NCBI RefSeq assembly: GCF_946480385.1
Contig: NZ_CAMLJP010000010.1
Location: 20,101-84,100, forward strand
DNA length: 64,000 nucleotides
Source: an uncultured Azospirillum sp.
GTDB taxonomy: Bacteria > Pseudomonadota > Alphaproteobacteria > Azospirillales > Azospirillaceae
Direction: 5' to 3'
The position numbers and the translations under genes are program-made. Of the stretch, positions 19,315 to 28,462 are shown piece after piece. The notes beneath the pieces are model-generated. The model did not search any database, had not been told where the DNA came from, and saw only the letters and a program-made list of their open reading frames with translations. The stretch's first letter is position 1, and every line of letters begins with the position of its first letter.

Positions 19315-20442
19315 ATGACCGCCCCCTCCCCCGCCCAGAACATCCCCAACGCTGCCCGCCGGGGCTGGCTCGACGAGGCTCTGCGCCGACTCGAGGCGGA
19401 CGTGAACCGCTCCGCCGACACCCACCTGCTCCGACTGCCGATCCCGGCGGCGCAGGGGATCACGCTGTACTTGAAGGACGAATCGACCCACCCCACCGGC
19501 AGCCTGAAGCACCGGCTGGCACGGTCGCTGTTCCTCTATGCCATATGCAATGGCTGGGTGCGGGAGGGCACGACGGTGATCGAGGCGTCGTCGGGATCGA
19601 CGGCGGTGTCGGAGGCCTATTTCGCGCAGCTGCTGGAGCTGCCTTTCGTCGCCGTGGTGCCGCGCAACACATCGCCGGCCAAGATCGCGCAGATCGAGTT
19701 CTATGGCGGCCGCTGCCACATGGTGGAGCGCGCGTCGGAAGTCTGCGCCGAGGCCCAGCGGCTGGCCCGAGATTGCGACGGCCATTTCATGGACCAGTTC
19801 ACCTATGCCGAGCGCGCCACCGACTGGCGCGGCAACAACAACATCGCCCAGTCGATCTTCGAACAGCTGGCGCAGGAACCGCATCCGGTGCCGGACTGGA
19901 TCGTCTGCGGCGCCGGCACCGGCGGCACCTCCGCCACCTTCGGGCGCTATGTGCGCTATCGCCGGCTGCCGACCCGGGTGTGCGTCGCCGATCCGGAACA
20001 TTCGGCCTTCTTCGCCGGGTTCCGCGACAACGACCCGAAGGCCGAAGTCGGGCGGGGGTCCGGCATCGAGGGCATCGGGCGGCCGACGGTGGAGCCGTCC
20101 TTCCAGCCGACGGTGATCGACCGGATGATCCGCGTGCCAGACGCCGCCAGCATCGCCGCCGTCTGGGTCCTGCGCGAGCGACTGGGCCGCGCCTGCGGCG
20201 GCTCCACCGGCACCAATCTGGTGGGCGCCATCGAGCTGATCGCCGAAATGATGCGCGAGGGCCGGCAAGGCAGCGTCGCCACGCTGATCTGCGATCCCGG
20301 CGAGCGCTATATGGGGACCTACTTCAACCGCGATTGGCTGCAGGCGAACGGGTTGGACATCGCCCCCTGGTGCGAGCGGATAGACGGCTTCTTCCGGACC
20401 GGCGCCTGGAGCGGCGACGGGCTGGAAACGGCCGAGCGCTGA
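19315..20442 (+). CDS. PLP-dependent cysteine synthase family protein (Cds1-like)
   Basis: Fold-type II PLP enzyme related to CysK/CysM. The PLP lysine is in [11 protein letters not shown] (Lys65), the substrate loop is [15 protein letters not shown], and the phosphate-binding loop is [14 protein letters not shown]. The SGSTA variant and the extended C-terminus with [17 protein letters not shown] resemble enzymes annotated as cysteine synthase family proteins that work as cysteine desulfhydrases (Cds1 of Mycobacterium). Thus it may release sulfide from cysteine rather than make cysteine. 375 aa. A palindromic site lies upstream, and a ModE-like regulator gene follows after 17 bp. Confidence 0.85.
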   Translation: MTAPSPAQNIPNAARRGWLDEALRRLEADVNRSADTHLLRLPIPAAQGITLYLKDESTHPTGSLKHRLARSLFLYAICNGWVREGTTVIEASSGSTAVSEAYFAQLLELPFVAVVPRNTSPAKIAQIEFYGGRCHMVERASEVCAEAQRLARDCDGHFMDQFTYAERATDWRGNNNIAQSIFEQLAQEPHPVPDWIVCGAGTGGTSATFGRYVRYRRLPTRVCVADPEHSAFFAGFRDNDPKAEVGRGSGIEGIGRPTVEPSFQPTVIDRMIRVPDAASIAAVWVLRERLGRACGGSTGTNLVGAIELIAEMMREGRQGSVATLICDPGERYMGTYFNRDWLQANGLDIAPWCERIDGFFRTGAWSGDGLETAER

Positions 20443-20459
20443 CCGGGGAGCCGGCAGCC

Positions 20460-20879
20460 ATGCCCCGCATGCGGATCCGCATCGATTTCGAGACCGGCGG
20501 CTCGATCGGTCCCGGCAAGATCGCGCTGCTGGAGCGGATCCGCGACACCGGCTCCATCTCCGCCGCCGGACGGGCGCTCGGCATGTCCTACCGCCGGGCG
20601 TGGCTGCTGGTGGACGACCTGAACCGCATCTTCCGTGAGCCGGTGGTGAGCGCAGCGGTCGGCGGCAAGCATGGCGGCGGCACGGTGCTGACCCCGTTCG
20701 GCGAAGAGGTGATCGACCATTACCGCGCGGTCGAGCGCGAAGCGCATGTGGCGACGGCCCACCGGCTGGCGGCACTGGCGGCGGGGATCAACCCGGATTA
20801 CGGCGCGGACAAGCAGGTGGACGACGGCAGCTTTGCCGGCGATCCGGGGGTGGGGCCGGGTTGCGGTCCGGGCAGGTAG
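20460..20879 (+). CDS. ModE-like winged helix DNA-binding protein
   Basis: A 139-aa protein with the N-terminal winged helix of ModE/LysR type: SIGPGKIALLERIRDTGSI, then SAAGRALGMSYRRAWLLVDD and a Gly-rich wing (GGKHGGGTVLTPFG). It lacks the C-terminal molybdate-binding MOP domains of ModE, so it may not respond to molybdate by itself. The tail (about residues 110-139) is Gly/Pro-rich and looks disordered. It is probably co-transcribed with the cysteine-synthase-like gene. Confidence 0.82.
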   Translation: MPRMRIRIDFETGGSIGPGKIALLERIRDTGSISAAGRALGMSYRRAWLLVDDLNRIFREPVVSAAVGGKHGGGTVLTPFGEEVIDHYRAVEREAHVATAHRLAALAAGINPDYGADKQVDDGSFAGDPGVGPGCGPGR

Positions 20880-20895
20880 GCGGGCGTCGTGAAAA

Positions 20896-20926
20896 GAAAA
20901 AGGCCGGGCTCTGCGCCCGGCCTTTT
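20896..20926. terminator. Bidirectional terminator
   Basis: Stem GGCCGGGC (20902-20909) with GCCCGGCC (20915-20922), 5-base loop, A-run on the left and TTTT on the right. It separates the ModE-like gene (plus) from the Lrp-type gene (minus), which end toward each other, and can serve both. Confidence 0.85.
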
Positions 20927-20948
20927 GTCATTCGAAGCCACCCTGGCT

Positions 20949-21191
20949 TTATGCAAACGCCTTGTACGCAATCAGCGTGAAGGTATCGCGGACGCCGGGA
21001 AGCGTCTGAACATGCTCCGTCACGAAACGGCCGATGTCGTCGTCCTGCTTCAGGTAGCACTTCATCAGCAGATCATACTGGCCGGAGATGGAATGCACCT
21101 CCGACACCTGTTCGATCAGCTGCACGGCCTGATCGGCGACTTCATAGGCGCGACCGAGATCGCATTTGACCATGACGAAGATGGTCTGCAC
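20949..21191 (-). CDS. Stand-alone Lrp/AsnC ligand-binding (RAM) domain protein
   Basis: An 80-aa protein consisting only of the alpha/beta RAM domain of Lrp/AsnC regulators (VMVKCDLGRAYEVADQAV; SEVHSISGQYDLLMKCYL; LPGVRDTFTLIAYKAF). The helix-turn-helix domain is absent. Such one-domain proteins form oligomers and are thought to bind amino acids or partner with full-length Lrp proteins. It starts 4 bp after the RhlE-type helicase gene and is probably co-transcribed with it. Confidence 0.9.
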   Translation of the reverse strand: MQTIFVMVKCDLGRAYEVADQAVQLIEQVSEVHSISGQYDLLMKCYLKQDDDIGRFVTEHVQTLPGVRDTFTLIAYKAFA

Positions 21192-21195
21192 GGGC

Positions 21196-22746
21196 TCAGC
21201 CCTCCTGCGTCGGTTCGGTCGAGGCTTCGCTGGACGGGCGCGGGCGGGCCGAGCGCAGCATGAAGGCCGGCATGTGATCGCCGAAGCCGATCACCGGCAC
21301 GTCGTCGTCATCGTCGTCGCGGCGGCGGCGGCGATCACCGCGATCACGGTCGCGGCGCGGCTCGTTGCTGCGGCGGGATTCGGCGGCGGCCAGCGATTCG
21401 CGGGGCTGGCGCTCCTCGCGAACCGGACGGTCTTCGCGCACGGGACGCTCTTCACGAGCCGGACGCTCCTCGCGGGGGGCGGCGGCCTCCTCACGCGGGG
21501 CGCGCTCTTCACGGCCGCCGCGGGGCGGACGGCCTTCCGAACGGGCTTCCGGCTTGGCACCACGACCGCCACGACCACGGCCACGACCGCGGGAGCTGCC
21601 GTCTTCCTCGCCGAACTCGGCCGTCTCCAGGCCGTCGATGGCGATCATGGGAATCTCCCGCTTGATGAGGCGCGTGATTGCGCCGACGAGTTTCGTGTCG
21701 TCCGGCGTGGCCAGCATGAAGGCCCGGCCCTGCTTGCCAGCGCGGCCGGTGCGGCCGATCCGGTGGACATAGTCGTCGGGAGTCAGCGGCACGTCGAAAT
21801 TGAAGACGTGGCTGAGGCCCTGTACGTCGATGCCGCGGGCGGCGACGTCGGAGCAGACCAGCAGCGTGATCTCGCCCTGCTTGAACCGCTCCAGCGTCTC
21901 GGTGCGCTTGGACTGCACCATGTCGCCGTGCAGCGCGCCGACATTGAAGCCGTGGCGTTCCAGCGACTTCTGCAGGACGGCGATGTCGCGCTTGCGGTTG
22001 CAGAAGATGAAGGCGTTCTTGACGTCCTCGGTCTGCAGCAGATGGCGCAGCGCCTTGCGCTTATCCATCTCGTGAACCAGAGCCAGCGCCTGGGTAACCG
22101 TCTCCGCCGGCGAGGCGGGCGGAGCGACGCTGATCTCAAGCGGCTGGGTCAGGAAGGCGTCGGCCAGACGGCGAATTTCCGGCGGCATCGTCGCCGAGAA
22201 GAACAGGGTCTGACGGTTCTTCGGCAGTTTGCTGACGATGCGCTCGATATCCGGGATGAAGCCCATGTCGAGCATGCGGTCGGCTTCGTCGATGACGAAG
22301 ACCTTGATGTCGTTCAGCATGATGTTGCCGCGCTCGAACAGGTCGATGAGACGACCCGGAGTCGCGATCAGCACATCCACGCCGCGATCGAGCTTCTTCA
22401 CCTGCTCGGTGAAGGTCTCGCCGCCGATCAGCAGCGCCATGCTGAGCTTGTGGTACTTGCCGTAGGTCTCGAAGCTTTCCGACACCTGGGCTGCCAGCTC
22501 GCGCGTCGGCTCCAGGATCAGAGACCGCGGCATCCGCGCACGGGCACGGCCCGACGCCAGGATGTCGATCATGGGCAAGGTGAAGCTCGCCGTTTTGCCG
22601 GTGCCCGTCTGCGCGCAGCCCAGCACGTCGCGGCGTTGCAGGACACAGGGAATTGCCTGTTCCTGAATGGGCGTCGGTTGGGTGTAACCCTTGTCCTCGA
22701 TGGCGCGCAGGACGTCAGGGCCAAGCCCAAGTTCCGAAAAAAGCAT
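21196..22746 (-). CDS. DEAD-box RNA helicase (RhlE-type)
   Basis: ATP-dependent RNA helicase of 516 aa. Q motif GYTQPTPIQEQAIP, Walker A AQTGTGKT, PTRELA, DEAD box in FVIDEADRMLDMGF, SAT in FFSATMPPEIR and HRIGRTGRAGKQG are all intact. After about residue 390 comes a low-complexity tail of RE/RP repeats (EERPAREERPVREDRPVREE in part), typical of bacterial RhlE proteins that act in ribosome assembly or the degradosome. Start ATG 22746 (MLFSELGLGPDVLRAI) is chosen over the longer open frame because it matches the family N-terminus. Confidence 0.94.
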   Translation of the reverse strand: MLFSELGLGPDVLRAIEDKGYTQPTPIQEQAIPCVLQRRDVLGCAQTGTGKTASFTLPMIDILASGRARARMPRSLILEPTRELAAQVSESFETYGKYHKLSMALLIGGETFTEQVKKLDRGVDVLIATPGRLIDLFERGNIMLNDIKVFVIDEADRMLDMGFIPDIERIVSKLPKNRQTLFFSATMPPEIRRLADAFLTQPLEISVAPPASPAETVTQALALVHEMDKRKALRHLLQTEDVKNAFIFCNRKRDIAVLQKSLERHGFNVGALHGDMVQSKRTETLERFKQGEITLLVCSDVAARGIDVQGLSHVFNFDVPLTPDDYVHRIGRTGRAGKQGRAFMLATPDDTKLVGAITRLIKREIPMIAIDGLETAEFGEEDGSSRGRGRGRGGRGAKPEARSEGRPPRGGREERAPREEAAAPREERPAREERPVREDRPVREERQPRESLAAAESRRSNEPRRDRDRGDRRRRRDDDDDDVPVIGFGDHMPAFMLRSARPRPSSEASTEPTQEG

Positions 22747-23003
22747 CCAACCTGTTTCTGTTCTGGAGTGCGGAAATCGAGCGTTCGACGCCCGATGCCT
22801 GGATGAGGCCGAAGAATAGGAAGTCAAAGCCGCATGTCAATAGATCCGATGTTCCGAAACCGAAAATCGGCGCGAAAACACGCCGCGTTGGCGAAATCGG
22901 CGCCCTGCGCTAGGCTGTCGTCCGGCAGTACCGCGAGTCGCGGCGCTTGCCGGCGCCCCGGTCAGGGGCTGTCCGCTGCAAATGGAACGGTCGAGAGCAT
23001 TTG
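22747..23003. other. Divergent intergenic region
   Basis: 257 bases between the helicase gene (minus) and the isochorismatase-family gene (plus). It must hold two promoters; no strong boxes could be named. It contains several copies of a CGAAA(A/T)CGG-like sequence around 22852-22905, too irregular to call. Confidence 0.4.
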
Positions 23004-23549
23004 ATGATTCTTCGTGCCCAGGAATCGGTGCTGGTGGTGGTGGATGTTCAGGAACGGCTGCTGCCGGCCATCCACGACTCCGAGCGCGTCGTCCGCAACG
23101 CCGCGATGCTGCTGAAAGGGGCGGCGGCCCTGTCGGTGCCGGTGCTGGTGACCGAGCAATATCCGCGCGGCCTGGGACCGACGGTGGAGGCGGTGCGCGT
23201 CCATCTGCCGGAAGGCACGCCGGTGATAGAGAAGATCACCTTCGGCAGCACCGGCGAGCCGGCCTTCAATGCGGCGATCGAGGCGTTGAACCGCCCGCAG
23301 ATCGTGCTGTGCGGGACGGAGGCGCATGTCTGCGTGATGCAGACCGCGTTGGGGCTGCGCCAGCAGGGCCATGCGGTCTACCTGGTGGCCGACGCGGCAT
23401 CGTCGCGCACCCCCGCCAACCACGCCATGGCGCTGGAGCGGATGCGCGCCGCCGGGGTGACCATCGTCACCACCGAGATGGTGCTGTTCGAGTGGATGGA
23501 ACGGGCCGGCACGCCGGTCTTCAAGGTCGTCAGCGCGCTGGTGAAGTGA
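23004..23549 (+). CDS. Isochorismatase-family cysteine hydrolase
   Basis: A 181-aa hydrolase with the family triad: Asp in VVVDVQERLL, Lys in VIEKITFGS and Cys in LCGTEAHVCVMQTALGL. A GTEAHVC nucleophile context is typical of YcaC/nicotinamidase relatives. The substrate is unknown. ATG 23004 gives the usual N-terminus MILRAQESVLVVVD. The next gene starts 16 bp later, so the two hydrolases form an operon. Confidence 0.9.
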   Translation: MILRAQESVLVVVDVQERLLPAIHDSERVVRNAAMLLKGAAALSVPVLVTEQYPRGLGPTVEAVRVHLPEGTPVIEKITFGSTGEPAFNAAIEALNRPQIVLCGTEAHVCVMQTALGLRQQGHAVYLVADAASSRTPANHAMALERMRAAGVTIVTTEMVLFEWMERAGTPVFKVVSALVK

Positions 23550-23565
23550 GTTCAGGAGAAGCCGC

Positions 23566-24282
23566 ATGTCCGCTAATTCTACCGGCCGCCCTGCCCTGAT
23601 CCTGCTGCCCGGCATGCCGCTGGACGCGGCGCTGTGGGACCATCAGGTCCGGCATCTCGGCGACATCGCCGCCCCGCAGGTGGTCGAACTTGCCGATTGC
23701 CCCAGCATCGCAGCGATGGCCGACAAGGTGCTGGCCCAGGCGCCGGAGCGCTTCGCCGTCGCCGGCCTGTCGATGGGCGGTTATGTCGCGCTGGAGATCC
23801 TGCGCCGCGCGCCGGAACGGGTGGAGAAGCTGGCCCTGCTCGACACCAACGCCCGCCCCGACACGGCGGAGGCGACGGCGACCCGGCGGGAGGCGGTGGC
23901 GCTCGCGCGTCAGGGTCGCTATGGGCAGGTGATCCGCGCCGCCCTGCCCCGCCTGATCCACCCGGACCGTTTGGCGGACGACGGGTTCGTCCGCTCCGTC
24001 CTGGCGCAGATGGAGCGCGTCGGCGTCGACGGCTATGCGCGCGAGCAGGAGGCGATCATCAACCGGGTGGACAGCCGGCCGGGACTGGCCGCCATCCACT
24101 GCCCGACCCTGGTGATCTGCGGACGCCAGGACATCCTGACGCCGCCGGCCCTGCATGAGGAGATGGCCGACGCCATCCCCGGCGCCCGGCTGGTGCTGAT
24201 CGAAGATTGCGGCCACCTGTCGGCGATGGAACAGCCGCAGGCGGTCACCGCCCTGATGCGTGACTGGCTGCTGCGGGACTGA
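23566..24282 (+). CDS. Alpha/beta hydrolase
   Basis: A 238-aa cytosolic alpha/beta-hydrolase. Oxyanion region LLPGMPLDAALWDHQ, nucleophile elbow GLSMGGYVA (Ser about 65), acid in CGRQDILTPP and His in EDCGHLSAMEQP complete the triad. GGAG is well placed before ATG 23566. Esterase or C-C hydrolase activity is possible; the substrate cannot be read from the sequence. Confidence 0.9.
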   Translation: MSANSTGRPALILLPGMPLDAALWDHQVRHLGDIAAPQVVELADCPSIAAMADKVLAQAPERFAVAGLSMGGYVALEILRRAPERVEKLALLDTNARPDTAEATATRREAVALARQGRYGQVIRAALPRLIHPDRLADDGFVRSVLAQMERVGVDGYAREQEAIINRVDSRPGLAAIHCPTLVICGRQDILTPPALHEEMADAIPGARLVLIEDCGHLSAMEQPQAVTALMRDWLLRD

Positions 24283-24288
24283 GGCGGT

Positions 24289-24843
24289 TCAGCAGTCGGA
24301 ACCGTTGCAGAACAGGTCCGCCCGCGGGCTGGGGAACAGCGAGAAGGTCATGTCGCTGATGAGGCTGCGGAAATCCGGATCGTCCGGCCCCTGCGGCCGG
24401 TCGAGCCAGCCGGTGGCGGAGGTCAGCGCCGCACCCGACCGGCAGAACGCCCCCTGCACGACGATGGCCCCGCCCGGCGGAGAGGTCCGGATCGGGCCGT
24501 TCGTGCAAAGTTCCGAGTTCAGCGTGTTTTCCGCCACGTTGAAGGCCAGCACCACCTTGTAGTCACGCCGCGCCGTGCCGTTGGGCGTGGTGGTGAGCGT
24601 GGTCTTCACGCCCATCACGCGGTTCTGCATGTGGGGCAGCACCTTCTCCGCGAAGCGCTCCGGCGGCAGACCGAAGGGGTCACCGTGCAGCACCACCCGC
24701 AGGTCTCGGTTCCCCGCCGCGTAGGCGACCTCGCTGCGGGTGTAGGCCGGGGCCGGCTCGCTCGCCACCACCCGCTCGTTGGAGCAGGCGGCGAGAGTCG
24801 AGGCGCCCAGCAGAAGGGCGGCGAACAGCGGGAGCATGCGCAT
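24289..24843 (-). CDS. Putative lipoprotein
   Basis: A 184-aa secreted protein with a lipobox: MRMLPLFAALLLGASTLAAC, cleavage before Cys20. The mature part has four further cysteines (ELCTNGP, GAFCRSG and the two in the FCNGSDC tail), which suggests disulfides in the periplasm. I do not recognise the family. ATG 24843 is the preferred start, ATG 24837 is possible. It converges on the alpha/beta hydrolase gene (6-bp gap). Confidence 0.75.
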   Translation of the reverse strand: MRMLPLFAALLLGASTLAACSNERVVASEPAPAYTRSEVAYAAGNRDLRVVLHGDPFGLPPERFAEKVLPHMQNRVMGVKTTLTTTPNGTARRDYKVVLAFNVAENTLNSELCTNGPIRTSPPGGAIVVQGAFCRSGAALTSATGWLDRPQGPDDPDFRSLISDMTFSLFPSPRADLFCNGSDC

Positions 24844-24932
24844 GATGTGATCGTCCGTTGATGTCGCTGCCCCCGATATGGGGAGCGGCGCCGCGCCGGA
24901 CGAGAGAATCGGCCCGGTGCGTGACCTGAGCG

Positions 24933-25739
24933 TCACACGTCCTTCAGCCATTTGTCCGCGGCGCGGCCGATCAGGGACGGATAGTCGGGAAGCTCCGGCC
25001 CGATCAGCGGAAGATCGAATTCCGCGACGATCCGCGCCACCGTCGCGTCCGTCAGGTCCAACCCGAGCGCGCGGGCACGGCGGGCGATGACGAGTTCCTG
25101 GCCCCAGACATAGACCCGCCGTGCGCCGGTGTTGCGCGCCATGATCCGGGACTGCTCCATCCGCTCGTCACCGTTGATCGGCAGCCAGATGTCGGTCATC
25201 AGCGTGTCCACCGGCTCGTCGGTGCGGTATTCCAGCGCGTCCGCGTTGACGAGGGAAATCTTGGCCACCGCCTCCGCCGGGAGCTGGTCAAACAGGCCGA
25301 CGCTGCGGTTGACCTCGATCACGTCCGGGTCCAGTTCGACCACCGTGACCCGCGTCACCTCCGGCCGCAGAGCCGCGTTCACCGCCGCCCAGCCCATGCC
25401 CATGCCCATCACCACCGTGTGGCCGGCGGCGGCACGGACGCCGATCTCCTGGCTTTCGATCTCCATCGGCGTCATCGACATCCAGCAGCGATACTCGCCG
25501 TCGGCCTCGCGCCGCAGCAGGGCGCCGGTACCGGTCGTCAACAGCGCCGGACTCCAATAACCGGCACTGAGCAGAATCGGCGCCACCTGCAACCGCCAGC
25601 GTCCAACCTCGCAGGGCTGGTACCGGGGAACGAAGAGGTCGGTGACGAATGGGGTCAACGTCGACAACGGGTCGGCGGCCATCTGGGGCGGGATGTCATC
25701 GGCCGGAATGTCGGCGCCGGGATAGGCCAATGGGGGCAT
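24933..25739 (-). CDS. Spermidine-synthase-like SAM-dependent methyltransferase fold protein
   Basis: A 268-aa Rossmann-like protein. HTVVMGMGMGWAAVNAAL is the SAM/dcSAM loop, VTVVELDPDVIEVNR is the acidic second strand, and VNADALEYRTDEPVD the third; this pattern matches spermidine synthases and their non-aminopropylating relatives. The usual catalytic DxD segment of spermidine synthase is not obvious (LMTDIWLPINGDE takes its place). No polyamine gene is nearby. I treat the substrate as unknown. Confidence 0.7.
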   Translation of the reverse strand: MPPLAYPGADIPADDIPPQMAADPLSTLTPFVTDLFVPRYQPCEVGRWRLQVAPILLSAGYWSPALLTTGTGALLRREADGEYRCWMSMTPMEIESQEIGVRAAAGHTVVMGMGMGWAAVNAALRPEVTRVTVVELDPDVIEVNRSVGLFDQLPAEAVAKISLVNADALEYRTDEPVDTLMTDIWLPINGDERMEQSRIMARNTGARRVYVWGQELVIARRARALGLDLTDATVARIVAEFDLPLIGPELPDYPSLIGRAADKWLKDV

Positions 25740-25926
25740 GGGTTTCCTGTGGAACGGGCCATGGTCCGCGAGACAATCTCCCGGAACGGCGCTTACCCGA
25801 ATGATAGACTAGGCGGAACCTTCCCCAAAACAGCGAAATTCCTGTGGGTTCCTCCACTAGGATCAGGGCACATACGGTCCAGGATCGGCCTCGTCGCCGC
25901 TGTCCGGCATCAACACTTGCCCTAAA

Positions 25927-25955
25927 GCCCGGCGGCACCGTTGCTGCCGCCGGGC
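25927..25955 (-). terminator. Hairpin downstream of parE
   Basis: Perfect 11-bp stem GCCCGGCGGCA (25927-25937) with TGCCGCCGGGC (25945-25955), 7-base loop, 8 bases after the parE stop codon. Only three T follow on the minus strand, so it is a weak intrinsic terminator or an RNA-stabilising hairpin. Confidence 0.55.
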
Positions 25956-25963
25956 GACCCCTG

Positions 25964-27952
25964 TCACACGTCGATGTCGTCGGCCTTCACGAACTTCGCG
26001 TTGTCCTGGATGAATTTGAAGCGCAGTTCCGGCCGCTTGCCCATCAGGTCCTCCACCAGCGACCGCGTGCGCTCGCATTCCGGCTTTTCCTCCGGATCGG
26101 CGGCGTTGGGGACGACCACGCGCAGGAGCGAACGCTTGGACGGGTCCATCGTCGTGTCGCGCAGCTGGGCCGGCATCATCTCGCCCAGGCCCTTGAAGCG
26201 GCTGATGTCGGGCTTCTTGCCCTTGAACATCTTCGACAGCAGCTCGTCCTTGTGGGCGTCGTCGCGGGCGTAGACCTGCTTGTTGCCGTGGCTGAGGCGG
26301 TAGAGCGGCGGCAGGGCGAGGTAGAGGTGGCCCTCCTGGATCAGGCCCGGCATCTCGCGGTAGAAGAAGGTCATCAGCAGCGAGGCGATGTGGGCGCCGT
26401 CGACGTCGGCGTCGGTCATGATGATGACCCGCTCGTAGCGCAGCTTGTCGGTCGAGAAGTCCTTGCCGACGCCGCAGCCCAGCGCCTGGGTCAGGTCGTT
26501 CAGCTCCTGGTTGGCCTTCATCTTGTCGACCGAGGCGCTGGCGACGTTCAGGATCTTGCCGCGCAGCGGCAGGATGGCCTGGGTCTCGCGCTGGCGGGCC
26601 TGCTTGGCGGAACCGCCGGCCGAATCGCCCTCCACCAGGAAAAGCTCGGTGCCTTCGGGAGAGTTGCGCGAGCAGTCGGCCAGCTTGCCGGGCAGGCGCA
26701 GGCGGCGGGTGGCCGACTTGCGCGTCATTTCCTTGGACTGCTTGCGGCGCGCCCGTTCCTCGGCCTTCTCGATCAGGCGTTCGAGCAGGCCGTTGGCGCT
26801 CTGCGGGTCGCCGGACAGCCAATGGTCGAAATGGTCCTTCACCGCGGTCTCGACGAGGCGCTGCGCCTCCGCCGTCACCAGCTTTTCCTTGGTCTGGCCC
26901 TGGAAATGCGGTTCGCGGATGAAGACCGACAGCAGGACGCAGGCGTCGCCCATCACGTCGTCGGCGGTGACCTGCCCGGCGCGCTTGTTGTTCGTCAGCT
27001 CGCCATAGGCCTTCAGGCCGCGGGTCAGCGCGGTGCGGAGGCCAGCCTCGTGCGTGCCGCCCTGCGGGGTCGGCACGGTGTTGCAGTAAGTGTGCGAGAA
27101 GCCCTCGTCGTCGTCGGGCCACGCCACCGCCCACTCCACCCGGCCCTGGCCGTTGGGGAAGTCGAGCGCGCCGGCGAAGGGCAAGCGCGTCAGCGTCTTG
27201 CGGTCCTTCAACGCGGCATTCAGGTAATCCTGAAGCCCGCCGGGGAAATGCAGGGTCTCCGACGCGGGGGTGGTGGCGTCGACCGACAGCAGGGTCGGAT
27301 CGCAGCTCCAGCGAATTTCCACGCCGCGGTAAAGGTAGGCCTTGGAGCGCGCCAGCCGGTACAGTCGATGCGGCTCGAAATGAGCGGTCTCGCCGAAGAT
27401 TTCCGGGTCAGCGTGGAAGCGGATGGTGGTGCCACGCCGGTTGACGTTGCCACGGTGGGCCAGCGGCCCCTGCGGCAGGCCGCGGCTGTACTCCTGGACG
27501 TAGAGCTGCTTTTCGCGGGCGATTTCGACGGTCAGCCGGTCCGACAGGGCGTTCACCACCGACAGGCCGACGCCGTGCAGGCCGCCCGAGGTCTGGTAGA
27601 CCTTGTTGGAGAATTTGCCGCCGGAATGCAGCGTGGTCATGATGACCTCCAGCGCCGACTTGCCCGGATATTTCGGGTGGTCGTCGATGGGGATGCCGCG
27701 TCCGTTGTCGCGGACCATCACCGTGCCGTCGGCGGCCAGCTCCAGGTCGATCCGGCTGGCATGACCAGCCACCGCCTCGTCCATGGCGTTGTCCAGGACC
27801 TCGGCCACCAGATGGTGCAGCGCACGGTCATCGGTGCCGCCGATATACATGCCCGGCCGGCGCCGGACAGGCTCCAGCCCCTCCAGAACTTCGATGTCCT
27901 GGGCGGAATAGCTGTCGGCCTTGGGGGCCGTGTTCTCGAAAAGATCGCTCAT
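25964..27952 (-). CDS. parE: DNA topoisomerase IV subunit B
   Basis: ATPase subunit of the type II topoisomerase that decatenates daughter chromosomes. GHKL ATPase motifs: EVLDNAMDEA, DNGRGIPIDDHP and TSGGLHGVGLSVVNALS. The TOPRIM domain has LFLVEGDSAGGSAKQAR and IIMTDADVDGAHI. The order of motifs, the 662-aa length and the sequence TYCNTVPTPQGGTHE point to ParE rather than GyrB (about 800 aa). Monocistronic on the minus strand; divergent from the thioesterase gene. Confidence 0.95.
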   Translation of the reverse strand: MSDLFENTAPKADSYSAQDIEVLEGLEPVRRRPGMYIGGTDDRALHHLVAEVLDNAMDEAVAGHASRIDLELAADGTVMVRDNGRGIPIDDHPKYPGKSALEVIMTTLHSGGKFSNKVYQTSGGLHGVGLSVVNALSDRLTVEIAREKQLYVQEYSRGLPQGPLAHRGNVNRRGTTIRFHADPEIFGETAHFEPHRLYRLARSKAYLYRGVEIRWSCDPTLLSVDATTPASETLHFPGGLQDYLNAALKDRKTLTRLPFAGALDFPNGQGRVEWAVAWPDDDEGFSHTYCNTVPTPQGGTHEAGLRTALTRGLKAYGELTNNKRAGQVTADDVMGDACVLLSVFIREPHFQGQTKEKLVTAEAQRLVETAVKDHFDHWLSGDPQSANGLLERLIEKAEERARRKQSKEMTRKSATRRLRLPGKLADCSRNSPEGTELFLVEGDSAGGSAKQARQRETQAILPLRGKILNVASASVDKMKANQELNDLTQALGCGVGKDFSTDKLRYERVIIMTDADVDGAHIASLLMTFFYREMPGLIQEGHLYLALPPLYRLSHGNKQVYARDDAHKDELLSKMFKGKKPDISRFKGLGEMMPAQLRDTTMDPSKRSLLRVVVPNAADPEEKPECERTRSLVEDLMGKRPELRFKFIQDNAKFVKADDIDV

Positions 27953-28060
27953 GACGGGATGATAGGAATTTCGTCAGGGGTGCGCAAGCGCGTCCTGGGC
28001 CGTTTATAGTGCGGTGCCACAGGCTTTGGGGCAGGAATTTTTCGTGACGCCGGAGGAAGC

Positions 28061-28456
28061 ATGAGCGCAGCGGACACTTACGACTTCGACAATGGCCCTG
28101 CCCTGCGGGCCATCGCGATGCCGGCGGACACCAACCCGAACGGCGACATCTTCGGCGGCTGGCTGCTGGCACAGATGGATCTGGCCGGCGGGACGGTGGC
28201 GGTGCGGCGCAGCCATGGCCGCGTCGCCACCGTCGGGATCGAGGCGATGACCTTCCACAAGCCGGTCTTCGTCGGCGACGAGGTCAGCTGCTTCGCCCGC
28301 ATCGAGAAGGTCGGCCGCACCTCGCTGCGCGTCCGCATCGAAACCTGGGTGCGGCGCGAACGCTCCGGTTCCGACCCGATCAAGGTGACGGAGGGCGTGT
28401 TCACCTACGTTGCCATCGGCGAGGACCGCAAGCCGCGCGAAGTGCCGCCGGAGTGA
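28061..28456 (+). CDS. Acyl-CoA thioesterase (YciA-type hotdog)
   Basis: A 131-aa hotdog-fold thioesterase. The catalytic block NPNGDIFGGWLLAQMDLAGG (Asp about 29) and the strand VGIEAMTFHKPVFVGDEVSC match YciA, which hydrolyses a broad range of acyl-CoAs. It has GGAGG just upstream of ATG 28061. It may limit acyl-CoA build-up; the physiological substrate is unknown. Confidence 0.9.
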   Translation: MSAADTYDFDNGPALRAIAMPADTNPNGDIFGGWLLAQMDLAGGTVAVRRSHGRVATVGIEAMTFHKPVFVGDEVSCFARIEKVGRTSLRVRIETWVRRERSGSDPIKVTEGVFTYVAIGEDRKPREVPPE

Positions 28457-28462
28457 GAGGCC

